Of a stretch of DNA of 64,000 bases, positions 34,989 through 43,014 are shown piece by piece; position 1 is the stretch's first letter; each line of letters starts with the position of its first letter. Under the pieces are notes generated by a model. That model worked only from the letters and a program-made list of their open reading frames with translations, ran no database searches and was not told the DNA's origin. Source of the DNA: Mesorhizobium sp. (GTDB lineage: Bacteria; Pseudomonadota; Alphaproteobacteria; Rhizobiales; Rhizobiaceae); the NCBI GenBank assembly GCA_004020315.1, contig SAQG01000012.1, positions 1 through 64,000 of the forward strand. The letters run 5' to 3'. The position numbers and the translations under genes were made by a program.

Positions 34989-36296
34989 TTACGCTGCGGT
35001 GTTCACTGTGCTGCCGATGACGCTGTCGATAGCGCCCTCGAGGATGTCGAGGCCTTGGCTAAGCTGATCCTCCCCAATGACAAGAGGTGGCAGACACTTC
35101 ACAACCTCGTCATAAGGACCAGCGGTCTCGACGATGAGGCCCCTCTGGAAGGCGGTGCTGATGACCTGCCCGGCAATCTCGCCGGACTTCAGATCGATGC
35201 CCCGCATCATGCCACGACCCTTGGCTGACGCGCGGCTTGGGTCGTATTTCTGCGCGATCTGCTCAAGGCGGCTTTTCAGCAGATTGCCTTTCTCCCTGAC
35301 AGACGCTGCCAAGCTATCCGTGCGCCAGAAGTGCTCGAGAGCTGCGCGCGCCGTGACGAAAGCGTGGCAGTTGCCGCGGAACGTCCCGTTGTGCTCTCCC
35401 GGCTCCCATCTGTCGAGTTGTCGATCAATAAGAACGAGGGCCATAGGCAGGCCATAGCCCGATATCGATTTGGCCATTGTGACGATGTCCGGGCGGAGAC
35501 CGGCCGCCTCGAAGCTGAAGAACGCATCGGTCCGGCCAACGCCGACCTGGATGTCGTCTACGATCAGTAGAGCTCCGTTCCTTTGGGCAATCGCTGCTAC
35601 TTTGCGCAGCCACGCCATCCCGGCGACATTCAGGCCGCCTTCGCCCTGAACTGTCTCGACAATCACCGCCGCCGGAGCGTCCACGCCGCTGGAGGGATCC
35701 GAAAGCAGGTGATCAAGGTAATCGGCGGTGTCTACAGCGGATCCAAGGTAGCCGTCATAGGGTAGCCGCGTGACGCCGCCGAGCAGCTGGCCGGCGGCAG
35801 CGCGGTGGTATCGGTTGCCTGTGCAGGAGAGAGCGCCAAGGCTCACGCCATGAAAGCCACTGGTGAAAGCTATAATGTTGGACCGACCAGTGATCTTGCG
35901 CGCTAACTTGAGAGCAGCCTCTACCGCGTTCGCGCCGGTCGGACCCGGAAACTGTACGACGTAGTCTAATTGTCGCGGCCTAAGGATCGTCTCGTGGAAT
36001 TCCCGCAGAAAAGACTCCTTGGCTTCGTTATATAGATCCAGGCCATGCGTGATGCCGTCGCCCGCAATGTAGTCTATGAGCGCGGCCTTCAGCTCAGGGG
36101 GATTGTGGCCATAGTTTAAACTTGAGCAACCCATGAGAAAGTCGAGATAGGCTGTCCCATCTCGCGCAAACAGCTGAGCCCCCCGTGCCCGCGCGAAAAC
36201 GACGGGAAAGCTACGGGCGTAGCTGCGCACTTCAGACTCAAGATGGTTGAAGATCGCAAATTCCTCCTCGGGATCTGGTGCACTTTGGACAATCAT
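34989..36296 (-). CDS. ectB: Diaminobutyrate-2-oxoglutarate aminotransferase EctB
   Basis: This 435-residue class III aminotransferase has the PLP lysine Lys276 in TMAKSISGYG, the cofactor Asp in LLIVDDIQVGVGRT (244-257), and EctB landmarks such as LDFLMGCSSLNYGHN and QFPGPTGANAVEAALK. EctB makes L-2,4-diaminobutyrate from aspartate-semialdehyde for ectoine synthesis. ATG 36296 overlaps the ectA stop (ATGA). It is the only intact gene of the ectABC set here and may supply diaminobutyrate for another purpose, or just be decaying more slowly. Confidence 0.92.
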   Translation of the reverse strand: MIVQSAPDPEEEFAIFNHLESEVRSYARSFPVVFARARGAQLFARDGTAYLDFLMGCSSLNYGHNPPELKAALIDYIAGDGITHGLDLYNEAKESFLREFHETILRPRQLDYVVQFPGPTGANAVEAALKLARKITGRSNIIAFTSGFHGVSLGALSCTGNRYHRAAAGQLLGGVTRLPYDGYLGSAVDTADYLDHLLSDPSSGVDAPAAVIVETVQGEGGLNVAGMAWLRKVAAIAQRNGALLIVDDIQVGVGRTDAFFSFEAAGLRPDIVTMAKSISGYGLPMALVLIDRQLDRWEPGEHNGTFRGNCHAFVTARAALEHFWRTDSLAASVREKGNLLKSRLEQIAQKYDPSRASAKGRGMMRGIDLKSGEIAGQVISTAFQRGLIVETAGPYDEVVKCLPPLVIGEDQLSQGLDILEGAIDSVIGSTVNTAA

Positions 36297-36643
36297 CGTT
36301 GCTTCCTCATTTGAACATTGATTGGCAGGCCGGCGGGAATGCCGGCAGGGTTGATGGAGCGTACAATGGGGCTGATGGCTATCAAGAGCGTGGATGGGTC
36401 GCTCGGCCGCCGGTAGGCCGACAACCAGCCAACCACCGCCCCGGCACGCTCGGCGGCCACGCGGGTGTCGGCGAAATCACTGGAAAGCAGGAGCTCGCAA
36501 TACAGCGAGTTGCGGTCTAGTTGCGGGCACTTCGCGATGAGTTCCCATACATCGGCTGCATGAATCTCCGTCGGTCTTCGGAAGGTCACTCGCGGCAACT
36601 GGACGTTGCGTGGCAACGAGAGGCTCTGGCTATCACTGATCAT
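36293..36643 (-). pseudogene. ectA: Diaminobutyrate acetyltransferase gene ectA, truncated
   Basis: ATG 36643 (CTGGAGG upstream) starts a 116-residue product with EctA marks: VTFRRPTEIHAADVWELIAK, LDRNSLYCELLLSSDFADT and GAVVGWLSAYRRPSDPSTL. EctA is normally about 170-190 residues. Here similarity ends at LLIAISP and the acetyl-CoA loop (QxxG.G/A) and C-terminal half are missing, so the enzyme should be inactive. Its stop overlaps the ectB start (ATGA), as expected of an operon that suffered an internal deletion. Confidence 0.8.
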
Positions 36644-37237
36644 TCGAATCCTCCAGGCGAACACCAGTGCCGCCTCGCGTCGCGTTTCACGAAGAGGACT
36701 TCTCAAAAGTCATGCCAACAGCACCGAGGGAGCCTTAGAAATCTTTTTTCTGAGTTTTGTTCAATAACTTGACCCGGAGTGCAGCAGGCACGGCCGAAAA
36801 CAATGTGTCGCGGATTCGACAAACACGACAGTAGGTGTCGGCTTGGCGTTTTCTCAGGAATGGCGGCGGGGTTTAACAACGGGACTGGTAGCGGATCATC
36901 TTGCGATCGGCGCTGACGACGGAGCAGGCCCGCCGCTCCGACAACAAGCCTTTGGCGATCCGATCCCTCCGTGCGATTTCTCAAAATGAAAGGGCTGCGG
37001 AACATCTTTCGCGCTGCCCATGAAACGTTCAATGTCCCAAGACTTACGAAGCCCTGCCTAAAGGATCGAGTGATCGGATTCTGCGTGTGATCTAGTGAAA
37101 TCGGGGCCTATGCTCCGCTTGATCTGCGCCTTTCGCTTGGTACCGCCACGACCAACTTGATAGGAAAGCGGGGGAAAATGCCAAGTTCCGAGCCCGCCAT
37201 TTTCAATAGCGACTTAGGCGGGCCCGGTCGCCCGCCG
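36644..37237. other. Gap upstream of ectA
   Basis: This should contain the ectA promoter, on the minus strand within the first 150 bases; a TTGAAC-like hexamer is visible near 36760 but no convincing pair of boxes. The rest shows no gene I can support. Confidence 0.35.
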
Positions 37238-37501
37238 TCAGTGGATACCTGTCTGCGGCTCAATCTCGACATAGCGTCCGATCGACCGCAGATATGCGAT
37301 TATCTCATCCATGAGATGATCGCGTTCGCCGTAGGTTTCGGCAATCCAACGCAGCTGTGGCACGATGGCCCTCTGTTGTGCCGGCGTTAAATCGCCATCA
37401 CCAAAGACGTATCCCCAGTGGCCAATCGCGTGTATGGCGCAGCCAATATCGACCACTGCTTGCACGAATGCTGAAATGTCCTTTTCTTGCATGACCTTCA
37501 T
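37238..37501 (-). CDS. Small conserved-looking protein, paralogue pair member 1
   Basis: ATG 37501 (GAGAAGG upstream) gives an 87-residue product. It shares the pattern IxAIGHxxY...E.(F/Y)G(D/E)RD...EI(I/V)AYLRSIGRY with the ORF at 37996. The spacing between the His-containing part and the LRSIGRY part is the same, so both are probably real genes of one family. No known domain or signal peptide. Mostly helical in appearance. It could be a small metal- or nucleotide-binding protein; I cannot name it. Confidence 0.5.
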   Translation of the reverse strand: MKVMQEKDISAFVQAVVDIGCAIHAIGHWGYVFGDGDLTPAQQRAIVPQLRWIAETYGERDHLMDEIIAYLRSIGRYVEIEPQTGIH

Positions 37502-37712
37502 GTCGACCTTCTCGTTCAAGGGCGTGCTACCGGCCGTCCGATGCTTCCTCTAGGATGGCGCAAGCAATGAGCATGATACCCAAGCCAACCTCGTTTCCCA
37601 TGCGGCTAGGATTCTCCGCATGATTCATGCCGAAAATGCGCGCTCAGCGGCACTAAAGCTACATGGGGCAGGTCACACCGGTACAGAGCACGCCACTGCC
37701 CGCACCGTGGGA

Positions 37713-37947
37713 TCACCGAAAGGACCACGCGCCTTCGGCGGGCGTGGCGGACGCATCGGCCGCTCGGATCAGGGTAAAGCGATAGGTATTCGACCCGTCA
37801 TACATGCCGGCCTTCTCAAAACGGTAGTCGCCGGCCGCGAGGCGATAGGAGTTCGGGCGCTTTTCCAGCCGCGTGCCGAGAACTCGATTCTGTAGATGCT
37901 CATCCGGCGTGTTCGGAAACGTAGCCGAGCGGTCGTCGCTCGCGCGG
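37713..37947 (-). pseudogene. Unidentified C-terminal coding fragment
   Basis: The minus-strand frame between stops at about 37948 and 37713 has protein-like content (EKRPNSYRLAAGDYRFEKAG then MYDGSNTYRF) but no start codon before the Met in MYDG. It looks like the 3' end of a larger gene of unknown family. Confidence 0.3.
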
Positions 37948-37995
37948 GGTCATCGTCTCTCCGGGGCGTATCGGTTCGTCGTAGGCGGGTTAATC

Positions 37996-38223
37996 CTACT
38001 GCAGTTTCTGATTCTCTGACCAGTGCGCGGCCGGCGAGTCGGGATCCAGATACCGGCCGATCGATCGCAGGTAGGCGACGATCTCTGGCAACAAAAAATC
38101 CCGATCGCCAAACTCCTCATTTATGCGCTCAAGCTCCTCATCCGCCGCCATCTTCTCTTCGGTCTCACCGATGAGATAGCGATGGTGGCCGATGGCGCAA
38201 ATGTCGCAGCCTGCTTTGCCCAC
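37996..38223 (-). CDS. Small conserved-looking protein, paralogue pair member 2
   Basis: The frame from GTG 38223 to 37996 (75 residues) contains GCDICAIGHHRYLIGE and FGDRDFLLPEIVAYLRSIGRY, the same scaffold as the ORF at 37238. The frame is open further upstream to about 38300 but offers no other start, and that part falls in the repeated sequence described at 38276. The gene may therefore be truncated at its 5' end. Function unknown. Confidence 0.45.
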   Translation of the reverse strand: MGKAGCDICAIGHHRYLIGETEEKMAADEELERINEEFGDRDFLLPEIVAYLRSIGRYLDPDSPAAHWSENQKLQ

Positions 38224-38275
38224 TTGGTCGACAAACTCAGGAATTTCGCTCGCCTCTTCATCAGCCGTTTGCGTA

Positions 38276-38416
38276 ACGGAGATACCACCCTTTTGGTGGC
38301 AGAATTAGCTGCTTGATGTATCTCCGCTGGGCGAGCGAGGGAGGGTTGACCCACCGCGGAATGCCAGCACCCTCCTAGCCAAGCTTCGTAGCTCAGGTCA
38401 CTTCAACCGTCTCTAA
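38276..38416. repeat. Dispersed repeat copy A (partner at 60480)
   Basis: About 140 bases starting ACGGAGATACCACCCTTTTG are similar to 60480-60623. Shared blocks include CCCTTTTGGTGGCAGAATT, TCTCCGCTG, AAGCT(T/C)CGTA and TCAGGTCACTTC. Within each copy the ACGGAGA start and a TCTCCGCT inside the repeat form an inverted repeat of about 7 bp. It is not part of any gene I recognise. Possibly a RIME-like intergenic element or the shared end of a lost mobile element. Confidence 0.65.
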
Positions 38417-38620
38417 GCCGTCTCAGCGCTGCGTCATGGGTAAAGATAACGGATTTTCAGGTACAAGTGCAAAAGGCGAGGCTGTCGGTTCAAAGCCCCC
38501 TCAAACGCGATGTGGCAAGCCGGACTTATCGCGGTTCAAAAAGCATGCTGGACGCAGGCAATTTATTGCGTGTCCATTTTCCGCTGATCCCTAAGATGCG
38601 GCGAACCATCGGGGAACGCC
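38417..38620. other. Spacer between island remnants and the flavoprotein module
   Basis: No gene seen. This is where the lower-GC remnant-rich region gives way to well-kept, GC-rich coding sequence, so a recombination border may lie here. The promoter for 38621 should be within the last 150 bases. Confidence 0.35.
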
Positions 38621-38908
38621 GTGATACCTCTTGAACTCAAGGTCACTGCCGCGCGCAGCCTTCTCTCCGTTACATGGGATGACGGTGCAGTTTCGCTCAT
38701 CCCGGCGTCCACGCTGCGGGCGCGCAGCCGGGCGGCACAGCAGGTGCGGGCGGACATCGACGGTAACGAACATTCGTTCGAGACCGTCACCGTGACGAGC
38801 GCAGAGGCGATCGGCTCCTATGCCATACGTCTGGTTTTCTCCGACGGTCACGACAGGGGCATCTATCCTTGGAGCTATTTGCGCGAAATCGCCGATTCTG
38901 CGGCTTGA
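38621..38908 (+). CDS. DUF971 (GBBH-like N-terminal domain) protein
   Basis: This 95-residue protein starts at GTG 38621 (GGGGA 5 bases upstream). It is a stand-alone DUF971 domain: LLSVTWDDG at the start, and the closing signature VFSDGHDRGIYPWSYLRE. DUF971 is the zinc/iron-site-bearing N-terminal domain of gamma-butyrobetaine hydroxylase and also occurs alone next to Fe-S cluster proteins. It lies 9 bases before the flavoprotein, so it is the first gene of that operon. Its role could be in Fe-S assembly or electron transfer; unproven. Confidence 0.85.
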   Translation: MIPLELKVTAARSLLSVTWDDGAVSLIPASTLRARSRAAQQVRADIDGNEHSFETVTVTSAEAIGSYAIRLVFSDGHDRGIYPWSYLREIADSAA

Positions 38909-38917
38909 GGAACGAGA

Positions 38918-40654
38918 ATGGATAATTTTGTCGAAGGGCTGTCGGAAGTCACCTGCGATGTGCTGGTGATCGGCGGCGGCACGGCCGGACCGATGGCGGC
39001 GCTCAAGGCGAAGCAGAAAAATCCCGCTCTGAATGTCGTCCTGCTCGAAAAGGCCAATGTAAAGCGTTCCGGATCTATCTGCATGGGCATGGACGGGCTG
39101 AACAACGCCGTCGTCCCGGGATATGCGACGCCCGAGCAATACACCAAGGAGATTACCATCGCCAATGCCGGCATTGTCGATCAGGCGCCGGTCTTCAAAT
39201 ATGCCTCGCGCTGCTATGATATCATCCAGGAACTTGACCGTTTCGGCATCCGTTTTCAGAAGAACGCCAATGGCGATTTCGACCTGAAAAAGGTCCACCA
39301 TCTCGGAACCTATGTGCTGCCGATGCCGAATGGCGATACCGTCAAGAAAGCGCTCTACCGGCAGATCAAGCGCGAAAGGATATTGGTCTCCAACCGCTTC
39401 ATGGCAACGCGCCTGGTCACCGCCAAGGACGGCAAGATCGCAGGCGCCATTGCTGTGAACACGCGCACGGCTGAATTCCTCGTGCTGCGCGCCAAGACCG
39501 TGATCCTGTGCATGGGCGCGGCGGGCCGGCTCGGATTGCCGCATTCCGGCTATCTCTTCGGAACCTATGAGAATCCGACCAATTCCGGGGACGGCTATGC
39601 CATGGCCTACCATGCGGGTGCCGCGCTCGCGAATCTCGAATGCTATCAGATCAATCCGCTGATCAAGGACTATAACGGCCCAGCTTGCGCTTACGTGGCC
39701 GGTCCGTTCGGAGCCTATACCGCCAACAGTGAAGGCAAGCGCTTCATCGAAAGCGACTACTGGTCGGGACAGATGATGCAGGAATTCTACAACGAACTAC
39801 AGTCGGGCAAGGGGCCAGTGTTCCTGAAGCTCAACCACCTTCATGCCGACACGGTGGGCGAGATCGAAGAGATCCTGCACAAGGTCGAGCGCCCGTCGCG
39901 CGGCAGGTTCCATCAGGCGCGGGGCACCGATTACCGCGAAAAGATGATCGAAATGCACATTTCCGAAATCGGCTTCTGTTCGGGTCACAGCGCGTCGGGC
40001 GTTTTCGTCGATGAATTCGCCCGGACCACAGTGCCGGGCCTCTACGCCGCGGGCGACATGGCGAGCGTGCCCCACAACTATATGCTCGGCGCCTTCACCA
40101 ACGGAGCCGTCGCCGGCGAGCACGCTGCCGAAGTCGCGCTGGAAATCGACCTTCCGGATTTCGACAGCGAGTTCGTCAAGGCGGAGCGCAAACGCGTGTT
40201 GGCACCGACGCGGCGTGAAGACGGCATCCCGCCCAACCAGCTGGAATACAAGACCAGGCGGCTGATCAACGACTATCTGCAGCCGCCTAAGGTGACGGCC
40301 AGGATGCAGATCGGCCAGGCGCGGCTCGCCGAGATCAGGGATGATCTCGAAACCGCCCTTGTCGCAGGCGACGCACATGAGCTGATGCGTTCGCTCGAAG
40401 TGTCGTCCATTCTCGACTGCGCCGACATGGCGGCCCATGCCTCGCTCTTCCGCATGGAGAGCCGCTGGGGGCTCTATCACAACCGCGTCGATTATCCCAA
40501 AAAGGATGACGACAACTGGTTCTGCCATACGCTTCTGCGCAAGGTCGACGGCCGCTTGGTTTCTGAGAAGCGGCCAATCCAACCCTACATCGTTCCGATC
40601 GAGAACGAGGAGCGGACAGCCTATGACCGTCTGCGCGTTTCCAATCAAGCCTGA
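38918..40654 (+). CDS. Fumarate reductase / AprA-like FAD flavoprotein subunit
   Basis: This 578-residue flavoprotein has the FAD motif VIGGGTAG (17-24), a SGDGYAMAYHAGA segment, FCSGHSASGVFVDE with a likely active-site His, and AAGDMASVPHNYMLGAFTNG near 380. The layout is that of succinate dehydrogenase/fumarate reductase and adenylylsulfate reductase alpha chains. The ferredoxin gene 10 bases downstream corresponds to an AprB-like partner, so the pair could be a distant APS-reductase-type or another two-electron reductase. Neighbouring sulfonate-type transport suggests organosulfur or sulfite as subject. GAGGA ribosome binding site. Confidence 0.88.
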   Translation: MDNFVEGLSEVTCDVLVIGGGTAGPMAALKAKQKNPALNVVLLEKANVKRSGSICMGMDGLNNAVVPGYATPEQYTKEITIANAGIVDQAPVFKYASRCYDIIQELDRFGIRFQKNANGDFDLKKVHHLGTYVLPMPNGDTVKKALYRQIKRERILVSNRFMATRLVTAKDGKIAGAIAVNTRTAEFLVLRAKTVILCMGAAGRLGLPHSGYLFGTYENPTNSGDGYAMAYHAGAALANLECYQINPLIKDYNGPACAYVAGPFGAYTANSEGKRFIESDYWSGQMMQEFYNELQSGKGPVFLKLNHLHADTVGEIEEILHKVERPSRGRFHQARGTDYREKMIEMHISEIGFCSGHSASGVFVDEFARTTVPGLYAAGDMASVPHNYMLGAFTNGAVAGEHAAEVALEIDLPDFDSEFVKAERKRVLAPTRREDGIPPNQLEYKTRRLINDYLQPPKVTARMQIGQARLAEIRDDLETALVAGDAHELMRSLEVSSILDCADMAAHASLFRMESRWGLYHNRVDYPKKDDDNWFCHTLLRKVDGRLVSEKRPIQPYIVPIENEERTAYDRLRVSNQA

Positions 40655-40664
40655 CGAGGAAGCC

Positions 40665-40898
40665 ATGCCGCTTGCGTTTTCACCCACAACCGTTCCCGTC
40701 GTCGTGGACGAGGCAAAATGCATCGCCGACAAGGGTTGCACGGTCTGCGTCGAGGTTTGCCCGCTGGATGTCCTGCGCATCAGTGATCTCACTGGCAAAG
40801 CCTATATGAAATTCGACGAGTGCTGGTACTGCATGCCGTGCGAGAAGGATTGTCCGACCGGCGCTGTAACCGTCAACATCCCCTATCTGTTGCGCTGA
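40665..40898 (+). CDS. 2x[4Fe-4S] ferredoxin, partner of the flavoprotein
   Basis: This 77-residue ferredoxin has two clusters of Cys: C19, C25, C28, C32 (note the long first gap, KCIADKGCTVCVEVCP) and C53, C56, C59, C63 (CWYCMPCEKDCP). This arrangement is that of AprB-type and similar dicluster ferredoxins, but without AprB's long tail. GAGGA precedes the ATG by 5 bases; the gene starts 10 bases after the flavoprotein stop. It should carry electrons to or from the flavoprotein. Confidence 0.92.
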   Translation: MPLAFSPTTVPVVVDEAKCIADKGCTVCVEVCPLDVLRISDLTGKAYMKFDECWYCMPCEKDCPTGAVTVNIPYLLR

Positions 40899-40899
40899 C

Positions 40900-41856
40900 A
40901 TGACTGCATTCGATCCCTTTGAAGTTTTTGGCGACATCGAGGAAATCGGCGAGCGTCTGAACGATGCAGATGCGGCTGTGCGACGGCTTGCCGTGATCGA
41001 TCTTGCCGAGACGGCGAGGGCGGATGTGCTGCCGCATCTCCTGACCGCAGTTGCCGACCCCGACGCGACAGTGCGTTTGCAGTTGGCGATCGCACTGTCC
41101 GAGTTCGACGCCGTTGAGGCGGCTGCTGGCCTTGCCCGTCTGGCGGCGGATCAGGATTTGACGGTGGCCCAGGCGGCAGCCGATAGCCTTGCTGAACTGA
41201 AGGATCCGGCGGCAGCTGAATCCATTCTGCCGCTCGTCAGTCATGGACGCGCCTTCGTCCGGGCTGCGGGTTTTCGCGGGCTGAAAGCGTTGCGTTCGCG
41301 TGGGGCACTCGGCCCCGCTCTGGCGGCGATGCGGGATGAAGATGCCAATGTGCGCGCACAGGCGCTCGGCGTCGTTGCCTATCTCAAGCTGGAAGAGACC
41401 TTGCCGTCCCTCATCGCCGCGACGCTCGATGCCGATGCCACCGTTCGGTCCGTTGCGGTCAACGCCCTGTCCTTCACGAGCCAGCCCGCCGCAGCGGCCG
41501 CCGTGACGGCTGCCCTCGACGATGAGAACTGGCAGGTGCGGTCCGCGGCGGCCGAATCGCTCGGGCGTATCGGCCAGACCTCGGCTGTCGCCGGACTGAC
41601 CGCCGGCCTTTCCGACGCATACTGGCAGGTTCGGCAAAAATGCCTGAATGCGCTTGGCAAGCTCAAGGCGCAATCGGCGGTACGGCAGATTTCCGCGCTG
41701 TTGACGAGCGACATGGCCTCGCTGCGCAAAGAGTCTGCTGCGGCGCTCGGTGAAATCGCCGATCCATCGTCGCGGGATACTCTCATGGCGCATATCGGCG
41801 ACGCCGATCCGGACGTACGCAAGACCGTTCGCTGGGCGCTAACGCGGCTCGGTTAG
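40900..41856 (+). CDS. HEAT-repeat protein
   Basis: This 318-residue protein is built of repeated helical pairs of about 31 residues with recurring D.D..VR..A...L motifs (for example DPDATVRLQLAIAL, DEDANVRAQALGVV, DADATVRSVAVNAL, DADPDVRKTVRWAL). It is acidic with no signal peptide. It starts 1 base after the ferredoxin stop, so it is tightly coupled. HEAT/PBS-lyase-like proteins often hold cofactors or partner proteins; here it may be a scaffold or maturation factor for the flavoprotein-ferredoxin pair. That role is inference. Confidence 0.92.
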   Translation: MTAFDPFEVFGDIEEIGERLNDADAAVRRLAVIDLAETARADVLPHLLTAVADPDATVRLQLAIALSEFDAVEAAAGLARLAADQDLTVAQAAADSLAELKDPAAAESILPLVSHGRAFVRAAGFRGLKALRSRGALGPALAAMRDEDANVRAQALGVVAYLKLEETLPSLIAATLDADATVRSVAVNALSFTSQPAAAAAVTAALDDENWQVRSAAAESLGRIGQTSAVAGLTAGLSDAYWQVRQKCLNALGKLKAQSAVRQISALLTSDMASLRKESAAALGEIADPSSRDTLMAHIGDADPDVRKTVRWALTRLG

Positions 41857-41876
41857 TTGCAAGCCGAAGCGCCGTC

Positions 41877-42686
41877 TCACCCCGCCGCGCGCTTCGAAAC
41901 CATTTCCATCAACGAGTGAGGGCGTTCGATGCGGATATGGTGCGGCGTCACCGTTACCAGCCCTTCCTTTTGGAAGCGCTTCATCATCATCGTCACCCAT
42001 TGGCGTGTGGAACCGACCATGGCCGCGATCTGGTCATGCGTCACCTTGGCATTGATGACGATTGCCCGTCCGTCGCGCACGCCATGAAGGTTACCGAGAT
42101 TCATCAGGAACTGCGCCAGGCGTTCGATCACCGAACGCGTGCCGAGCATCTGAGCCATCGCCGAATAGCATCTGCCCTTCGCTGCAAGCCCCTGCAGAAG
42201 ACAGAGCGCGAAATTCGGAAGCTCGACGACGAGCTTCTTCAACGCATTGGCCGGTATGAACAGCATCCGGCATCCAGTCAATGCTTCTCCGGACCAGATA
42301 TGTGTCCCACCGCCGGTCATTTCGGGACCGCCAATGAAATGCCCCGCTGTCCAGTAGGCGAGGGTGATTTCGCGTCCTGACGGTGCCGTGTAGAAGACGT
42401 GCACCTGGCCGCTTTCGATGATGAAGATGCCACCGTGCCTATCGCCCTGGGTGAAGATCGCCTGACCGGTCGCAAAAGCCAGACGTCGGCCATGCGCCCT
42501 CAGTTTCGCCCACTCGTCTGATGTCAGGGTATCGAGAAAATGCGCGCCGTCGTCGAGCCCTTCCACGCTATCGCTGAGAAAAAGCGCACGATCGCCGGGA
42601 AGAACGACCTGCTCGGGCAGTTCGAGCGCCGGCTCATGTTTCTTACGCTCAGCCTCGAAATCGGTCGAAAGCATTTCGAGGCTCAT
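41877..42686 (-). CDS. Crp/Fnr-family transcriptional regulator
   Basis: This 269-residue regulator has an N-terminal cyclic-nucleotide-binding-like fold (FATGQAIFTQGDRHGGIFII) and a C-terminal winged HTH (ITHDQIA-type: VTHDQIAAMVGSTRQWVTMM). The Cys ligands of FNR are absent at the extreme N-terminus. ATG 42686 is preferred to TTG 42713. It converges on the HEAT gene and diverges from the NosL-tailed binding-protein gene (328 bases). It probably controls the module in response to sulfur, redox or oxygen state. The effector is unknown. Confidence 0.9.
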   Translation of the reverse strand: MSLEMLSTDFEAERKKHEPALELPEQVVLPGDRALFLSDSVEGLDDGAHFLDTLTSDEWAKLRAHGRRLAFATGQAIFTQGDRHGGIFIIESGQVHVFYTAPSGREITLAYWTAGHFIGGPEMTGGGTHIWSGEALTGCRMLFIPANALKKLVVELPNFALCLLQGLAAKGRCYSAMAQMLGTRSVIERLAQFLMNLGNLHGVRDGRAIVINAKVTHDQIAAMVGSTRQWVTMMMKRFQKEGLVTVTPHHIRIERPHSLMEMVSKRAAG

Positions 42687-43014
42687 ATCCGGTTCCTTCC
42701 CGCGCAATGACAACGCGTAAAAAGTATATAAATTCTATAGACAAAAAAGGAATATAATTGCGCCTTTCATGCCTGACTTAGATGATTGTTGTCCCAATTT
42801 CGAACGGCGCCAGCGTAACCTTTTGTTTTAGCAAGACAAATTTAAGACCGACGCGGATGCCTGGGATCGAAGCCGGTTCCGAAACCCCGCAAGTAATTGC
42901 TTATGCTTTCAGCCCGGCGGTCACATAAATTCGCGGGACAGCGGTTCGGCAATCGCCGCCGGGTCAGCAAATACAGCCGCCGAATGCCGGCGATCAGATC
43001 ACGAGGTAACACCC
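42687..43014. promoter_or_regulatory. Divergent promoter region (Crp/Fnr gene and transporter)
   Basis: The part 42718-42765 is unusually AT-rich for this window (AAAGTATATAAATTC... and GGAATATAATTG) and should hold the divergent promoters. I see no perfect FNR (TTGAT-N4-ATCAA) or CRP box. Near 43000 a GAGGTAAC sequence is the ribosome binding site of the gene at 43015. Confidence 0.5.

Noticed and set aside
39797..40798. A 333-codon minus-strand frame opposite the flavoprotein
   Set aside because: Shadow of the flavoprotein and ferredoxin genes.
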